Below, piece after piece: positions 59,286-64,000 of a DNA stretch of 64,000 nt. The position numbers and the translations under genes were made by a program. The notes beneath the pieces are model-generated. The model searched no databases. It was not told the origin of the DNA and saw only the letters and a program-made list of their open reading frames with translations. Source of the DNA: Phragmites australis (Eukaryota; Streptophyta; Magnoliopsida; Poales; Poaceae); contig NC_084927.1 of assembly GCF_958298935.1 (NCBI RefSeq), forward strand, positions 33,120,001 to 33,184,000. Direction: 5' to 3'. Each line of letters opens with the position of its first letter. Position 1 is the stretch's first letter.

Positions 59286-59842
59286 TTGCCCCGCCCTGAC
59301 CGATGCCCCACCCTATCTTGCCCCAACCGGGGCGGGCGGATGGAGACCTGGCGGGTCAGCTCCGTTGACGGCGACGATAGCTGCCTTCTCTCTGGTGTCG
59401 ATTCTGGGAGGCGTGTGAGTGTTTACTCGTTCTGTTTAGCTACAGACTCGTGTTGTTATGCGATAGTGCAGTGGCGTGTTATATCGAGGATGAAGACGAA
59501 GATGCCAGATCGCTCATTGTCCGATGAGGGTACGATCATTGATCGTGTCGTGATGCCAGGGTGTTTAACGTTGTCAAGACCTATTTCTGATAGTATGTTC
59601 CATGTGCTTCTAAAATTTGAAGGTTACTCACCGGTGGAGAGATCGGTCTTTAAATCTTTCCTCGGTGTGGTATTCCGTTTTGCTTTGGCGATACGACGCC
59701 GTGTCTGGCTAGGTCGATCAAAGGTGCATAGTTTTCTCAGGGATCGGCATTGTAATTCCAATCTTCTGGAGGGGCTCCTCTGTTAATGATAGTGTGTTAT
59801 ATTCGTATTCCATCTATGAAATACGAACCCGTTCATAAAAAA
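59286..59842 (+). other. Possible LINE 3' tail, weak
   Basis: An open frame without ATG runs 59286-59786 and is followed by 'cgtattccatctatgaaatacg' and an A-rich end. The end resembles LINE tails, but the frame shows no zf-RVT or RT motif. Confidence 0.25.
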
Positions 59843-60662
59843 GGAAAAAAAATACAAAATCTCACCTAAAAGTCACTTGGATTTTGACTTTGCTCTAGAA
59901 GTTGTTTTGTTGCAACCCCTCTCAAAAAAGTTTGGCTTTGTTGCAACCCCCCTCCCCCCAAATTCGAAAAAAATAAAAAAATCACAAAAAAATTCTTAAA
60001 AAATGGAAATAATTCTAAGACCTTATGTGATTTTTTTTTTTCAAAAATAATATCCTTTCCATCATATTTTATAGAGAGGAAGTTTAGAAAAAAGAAAAAA
60101 TATACAGCTTATTTATTAACTCATGTTATTTTAACTTTATCATGTCTACTATTATTTTTTCTACATAAATTATTATTTAAGTAAACTAATAAAAGTGGTT
60201 TCACTAATTTTGTGGGTGTTATGGATTAGTTATGAATTAATCTATCTGCAACACATTTACTCAATCCTGCATGTTATAGTAACTATTTAAAGATTTCATG
60301 TATTTTTAGAAGATAGAGGATCATATAAGAAGACTAAAAAAATTGATTTCATAATTTTTAGTTAGTAAATAATTAGTTATGCATTTAACTCGAATTAATA
60401 AATGAGATACATATTTTTCTTTTTTTTCAAAATTACTCTCCATAAAATATGATGCAAAGAATATTAGTTTTCAAACAAATTTCACATAAGATCTTAAAAT
60501 TGTCTCTAGTTTTTTTAGAATTTTTTGTAATTTTTTTAAAATATTTTTGAATTTTAGGGGTGTTTTTTAGCAAAGCCAAACCTTTGAGATGGGTTTTTTT
60601 AAAAAACAACTTTCAGAGAAAAGTCAAAATTAAGTGACTTTTGAGTGGTTTTTGTAATTTTT
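59843..60662. mobile_element. Foldback/MITE element, ~820 bp, copy 1
   Basis: The left arm 'acaaaatctcacctaaaag..' is the inverse of the right arm '..cttttgagtggtttttgta', and pairing continues through 'agtcactt', 'ttttgactt', 'gaaagttgttttgtt' and 'ggtttggctttg'. The inner parts also pair partly ('cttatgtgatttt' with 'aaatttcacataag'). The interior is repeated in inverted orientation at 61930-62690. It ends right at the start of duplication block copy 2. Confidence 0.78.
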
Positions 60663-60689
60663 TTTTTAAAAAGGCAGGCGAATGGAGTG

Positions 60690-61705
60690 GAGTGGTTCGT
60701 CGGATCTTTATTCTGCGCATGGGGCACGGGGGAGTGGTTGGCTCGGCTTGACGGCCACTGTGTGTGTCGTCCGCGTGGCCCGCGCACCCGGCTCCACCGT
60801 GAGGAAAACGACGGCGTCTACAGATACCGCTTCAGATATTACGACGTGGGCGGGGCCCGGAACTTCTGGTTTTGCGCAACAAACACAGACGAATCACCAA
60901 AACGTCCCTGTCATACGCTGAGCTGAAACCGTGTGCGATGCTATCACCTTCGCCGCAAGGGAAAGGGTGAAATTTACATTTTGAAAAATATATTCTACAA
61001 ATATACCTCTATGAAAATAATTTCTAAAAATATATCATTTTATATGTCACCGTGACGTTTGACGTCGTGATCGAATAGAAGGCACCGTAATATTTGGCAC
61101 CGTATTAGCAATATTCTATTTTGAGTTTAAAAGATTATACGTTGTAGCTACCATAATATTAATTATCACGGTATCGTACTATTTAATCACGACGCTAAAT
61201 ATTATAGTGTTATAAAAAAAGTCTATTTTTTATTGTTTCTCTACAGATCTATGTGTAGGTTTTTTTTTTTAAAGCGTCAAAATCTAAAAATTCCACCGGA
61301 AAAGGAGTCTAGTGGTGGACTAGGAAAGGTACTTGTACTTGCCCCGCTTTGTGCAGCGAAAGAGGGGAGTAGATATTCTTTGGTATTCGTTGATAATCAA
61401 AGGAAAAGCATAGTCGGAATAGTTTGCAGGTCCAATCTACACCCTACCATTAGGCAGGATCTAAACTTTGGCTTAAACAATGTATACGTGCTGAGGCTGA
61501 ATGGCTGATAATTGGGGCGCCAGCCCTTTTGCCACATAAGAGGCAGCAGGCCCTCGTGGTTAGGCACGCAAATGATAGAGAGCATTGCCTAAGTGCCCTC
61601 ACAGTGTCACAGTAGCTGTGTGGGGACCCTTTTTTTCTAAAAAAAATAAAACTGTGGAGCTTCTTTCTTACGGGAATCTCGGGAAACGTGGTGCATGCAC
61701 GGGCT
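60690..61705. repeat. Segmental duplication block, copy 2, left part
   Basis: It matches copy 1 (54190-54800), interrupted by an AT-rich insertion of about 330 bases at 60970-61298 that copy 1 lacks. It breaks at 'gcatgcacgggctg', where the next insertion starts. Confidence 0.8.
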
Positions 61706-63374
61706 GCAATGGATAGGGTCGGGTCAGATAGGAGCAAAATTATATTCAATCCGAAACCCATCAACTTTAATCTGATCTCAACTCAAATTACCAAATAAGC
61801 TAAAACTGAAATCCGAATTCAAACCCATCGGACGTTCGTCGGTTCAGTTCAGCATTGATTGAATTGACCGATTTATCGATCGGTTTTTCCACATTCAACG
61901 GTGAATTTCCCAATTTTAAAGGATTAAGTTAAAAAAAAGCTCTACATTGTTAACTTAATAACTAATTTATCTGAGCTTCAAATCAAGTGAAACAATATTT
62001 TTTTGTTTGCTTGTAATATGATCTACATGATAAAAGTATTTTTACTCATAAATAAGTTGAATATTTTCTGTAAAAATGTATTTGCTAAACCTAATTAAAT
62101 GCATAGTTAACTCTATGCTAATCCAAAATCATGAAATTAATTTTGTTAGTCGTCTTACATGATCATATTTCTTTTAAAAATATATAAATTTATGAAATAG
62201 TTATTGTAATATGCATGATTGTGTAAATATGTTGTAACTAGATTAATTCATAACTAACTCATCACACCTCCAAAATTAGTGAAACTACTTTTATTAGTTT
62301 AATTATACTATGCTTTATGTAGGAAAAATAATGTTAGACATGAAAAAGTTAATTGCAATGCTGTTTCTTAACATGTTCATTTTCTGCTGGTGAAATTTGT
62401 AAAAAATCATGAAGAAATTAATAAAACTATAAATAAAGTGAAACTAATTTTAAAGACCCTCTTAAGATGCATCCTACACAAGAAAAAATATGTGTTAACA
62501 TGCTAACCTTTTCCTTAACATAAGTAAATAAATGAGTTGCACGTTTCAACTTTTTCCTTTTATTAAACTTCCTCCCTATATAATATGATACAAACGATAT
62601 TATTTTTGAATTTTTTTCGCAGAAGGTCTTAGAATTGTCTCTAGTTTTTAGGGTTTTTTTTTGATTTTTTGATTTTTTAATTCAAATTCAAAACTCGGTC
62701 GTATTATGAAATCGGTGTGGACCGGAAAGCTCGGTAATCACGGTCATCGATCGGTAACCGATGAATTTTCAAACATGCCGGGACCTTGGGACTAGATAGC
62801 GATTTAGGTTGCACTGGGTAGCGACCGAGTGGCGACTGCTAAACGGCAGTGGCCAGGAGCCTGAGACTAGGGAGCGATTTGGGTATTCGACGACTAAAGC
62901 AGCGAGGGCAACGACTGTCTAGGGTGAGGGTTGGGGTGGCTGCCGAGGGATGGTGGCGGGGCAGCAGCGGCTGGCGACTGACAACGGTCGAGAGATGACG
63001 GGCGGGCAGTGGCGAGACCAGAGACCCTAAGAGATGGCGGGCGGGACTGGAGATGCTCAAATGCAGATGCAGTGTGCAACTCATATGCAGATACGGTGTG
63101 CTCAGATGCAAATGGCGCCCAAGTGATGGGGAACCTATGCTGAAGTACAGTTGCGCTAAGCGCCTGACCTATGTACCCACGGATGCTGCAAACGATGGGA
63201 TGAGCTACAACTGCAATGCAATAATATATGATGACCCATGGGCACCTATGAACGAAATATCAAACCGAGCCCAACCCGATCTGTTAGATCCGTAAGCGAA
63301 AATATAAACCCGAATCTGAACCTACCGGACATAGAACCCATGGGTACCAGACCCACGAGTCCAATTGCCAGGCC
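61706..63374. mobile_element. ~1.67-kb insertion splitting duplication copy 2
   Basis: Copy 1 is continuous at the equivalent point (about 54795), so this DNA was inserted after the duplication. The ends 'tgcaatggatagggtcgggt' and '..acccacgagtccaattgcca' are imperfect inverted copies in the hAT style. I could not confirm an 8-bp duplication. Its middle is the second foldback copy. The GC-rich part 62760-63290 has open frames without motifs. Confidence 0.6.
61930..62690. repeat. Foldback element interior, inverted copy 2
   Basis: 62090-62330 is the reverse complement of about 60130-60400 with substitutions ('ttcactaattttg', 'gagttagttatgaattaatct'). The right side also repeats 60380-60500 directly, because the element itself is palindromic. 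Confidence 0.7.
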
Positions 63375-63870
63375 AGGCATCAGTCTGTGAGCAGTGAACG
63401 GGACCGCTAGGCAGGTGGCACTTCAGCATTGCGTCTGCTGCGATCTGGTCACGCACCGGTTGAGGCTTGTGCAACTTTTTTCCCTCGAGGACTGACTTTG
63501 GCAATTTAGTACTACTCCTACATCGAAAACTTTGAGAGAATCATAGAAGCACATTATAAAACTCATTGTTTAACTGATAGATTGCCAGGTTTCGCCTTGG
63601 CAGACGCGCACGTCTTGGCGTAGGGGCGAAGCACCTTGCGATTGTTGTCGCACGGCTCTAAATATTCCTTCGGCATGGAGCCTCCTTCCCGGGGAGCAGC
63701 TTCTCTGGAGATGTGCGCCCGTTTTGTGTAGTTGCCTACCACAGAAGCATTGCACTTGATGATTGGAGCTTGCTTATCTTATTTACAAAGATAATTTAAG
63801 TGTCAAGATACGTCATCCCGTGCGTACTAACCGTACACGAGTAGATCGACATGTTCCCCGGAGGATGCAC
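63375..63870. repeat. Segmental duplication block, copy 2, right part
   Basis: Resumes the match with copy 1 (54795-55215): 'gatctggtcacgcaccgg', 'ctttgagagaat', 'taggggcgaagcacct' against 'taggggcgatggccgaagcacct', 'cccggggagcagctt' and 'agaagcattg'. On the minus strand it has an ATG frame of 37 codons (63684 to about 63571) not conserved in frame in copy 1. Confidence 0.8.
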
Positions 63871-63903
63871 TGATCAGAGTCTAACACATGTTGCCGCGAA
63901 GTG

Positions 63904-64000
63904 AGGGTGCATTTGGTTGATGGGCGACGAAGGGATGTTGGATGAGATAAGGTTATTCATGTTTTTAAGATGTAATAATTTAATTTTTTATTTGGTTGAG
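63904..64000. mobile_element. Start of a Tourist-like MITE, cut by window end
   Basis: 'gggtgcatttggttgatggg', 'ggttattcatgttttt' and 'ttatttggttga' parallel the left part of the MITE at 7722 ('gggtgtgtttggttagag', 'ggctatccatgttttttt', 'tatttagttggta'). The other end is outside the window. Confidence 0.65.

Noticed and set aside
61480..61705. Separate transposon in the 61.5-kb region
   Set aside because: The sequence matches duplication block copy 1 and is part of the segmental duplication, not an insertion.

Overview
This window looks like nuclear DNA from a grass (Poaceae). It is TE-dense, with AT-rich spacers around a few small GC-rich genes, Tourist-type MITEs flanked by TAA, Helitrons with TCTCTACTAC 5' ends, Copia LTR fragments, and small plant zinc-finger genes with short GT-AG introns. 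No bacterial-style operons, CRISPR arrays or rRNA genes are visible. The genus cannot be named from the sequence alone.

The recognisable functional genes are four FCS-like zinc finger (FLZ, formerly DUF581) genes, all on the minus strand. FLZ-A (14556-15041) and FLZ-B (17480-17986) are about 2.4 kb apart and each has one intron at the same codon of the zinc finger. FLZ-C (49188-49487) and FLZ-D (58092-58391) are intronless, both 99 codons long and 85/99 identical. C and D lie in a tandem segmental duplication. Each copy has an FLZ gene with its TATA promoter and, 2-5 kb on the promoter side, a second conserved block (54185-55215 and 60690-63870) whose function I cannot identify. The two copies have since been broken up by different transposons.

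Layout: 1-1400 Gypsy-like LTR fragment; 1.8-2.95 kb MITE and large foldback; 5-8.6 kb LTR tail, Tourist MITE and SINE-like element; 12.7-13.95 kb internally deleted Copia element with both LTRs; 14-18 kb FLZ-A and FLZ-B; 18.2-20.6 kb Helitron carrying a broken PPR gene fragment and ending about 95 bp upstream of the FLZ-B TATA box; 23.8-24.9 kb mini-Helitron and a candidate solo LTR; 25.0-28.5 kb complete but degenerate hAT transposon with a perfect 8-bp target-site duplication; 31.6-33 kb solo LTR with a perfect 5-bp duplication and a 4 x 73-bp array containing CACGTG boxes; 36-38.4 kb three MITEs; 38.6-46.1 kb Helitron with a decayed Rep N-terminal region and an LTR-like insertion; 47-48.5 kb LINE remnant and hAT MITE; 48.9-64 kb the duplicated FLZ region with LINE, LTR, foldback and MITE insertions.

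FLZ proteins are known as small plant adaptors that bind SnRK1 kinase subunits, so a four-gene same-strand cluster is the main host-biology feature. The rest is a readable record of nested transposition: hAT and its short derivatives, Helitron gene capture, and solo LTR formation. All family calls are from reading motifs and terminal structures by eye; no database search was run.
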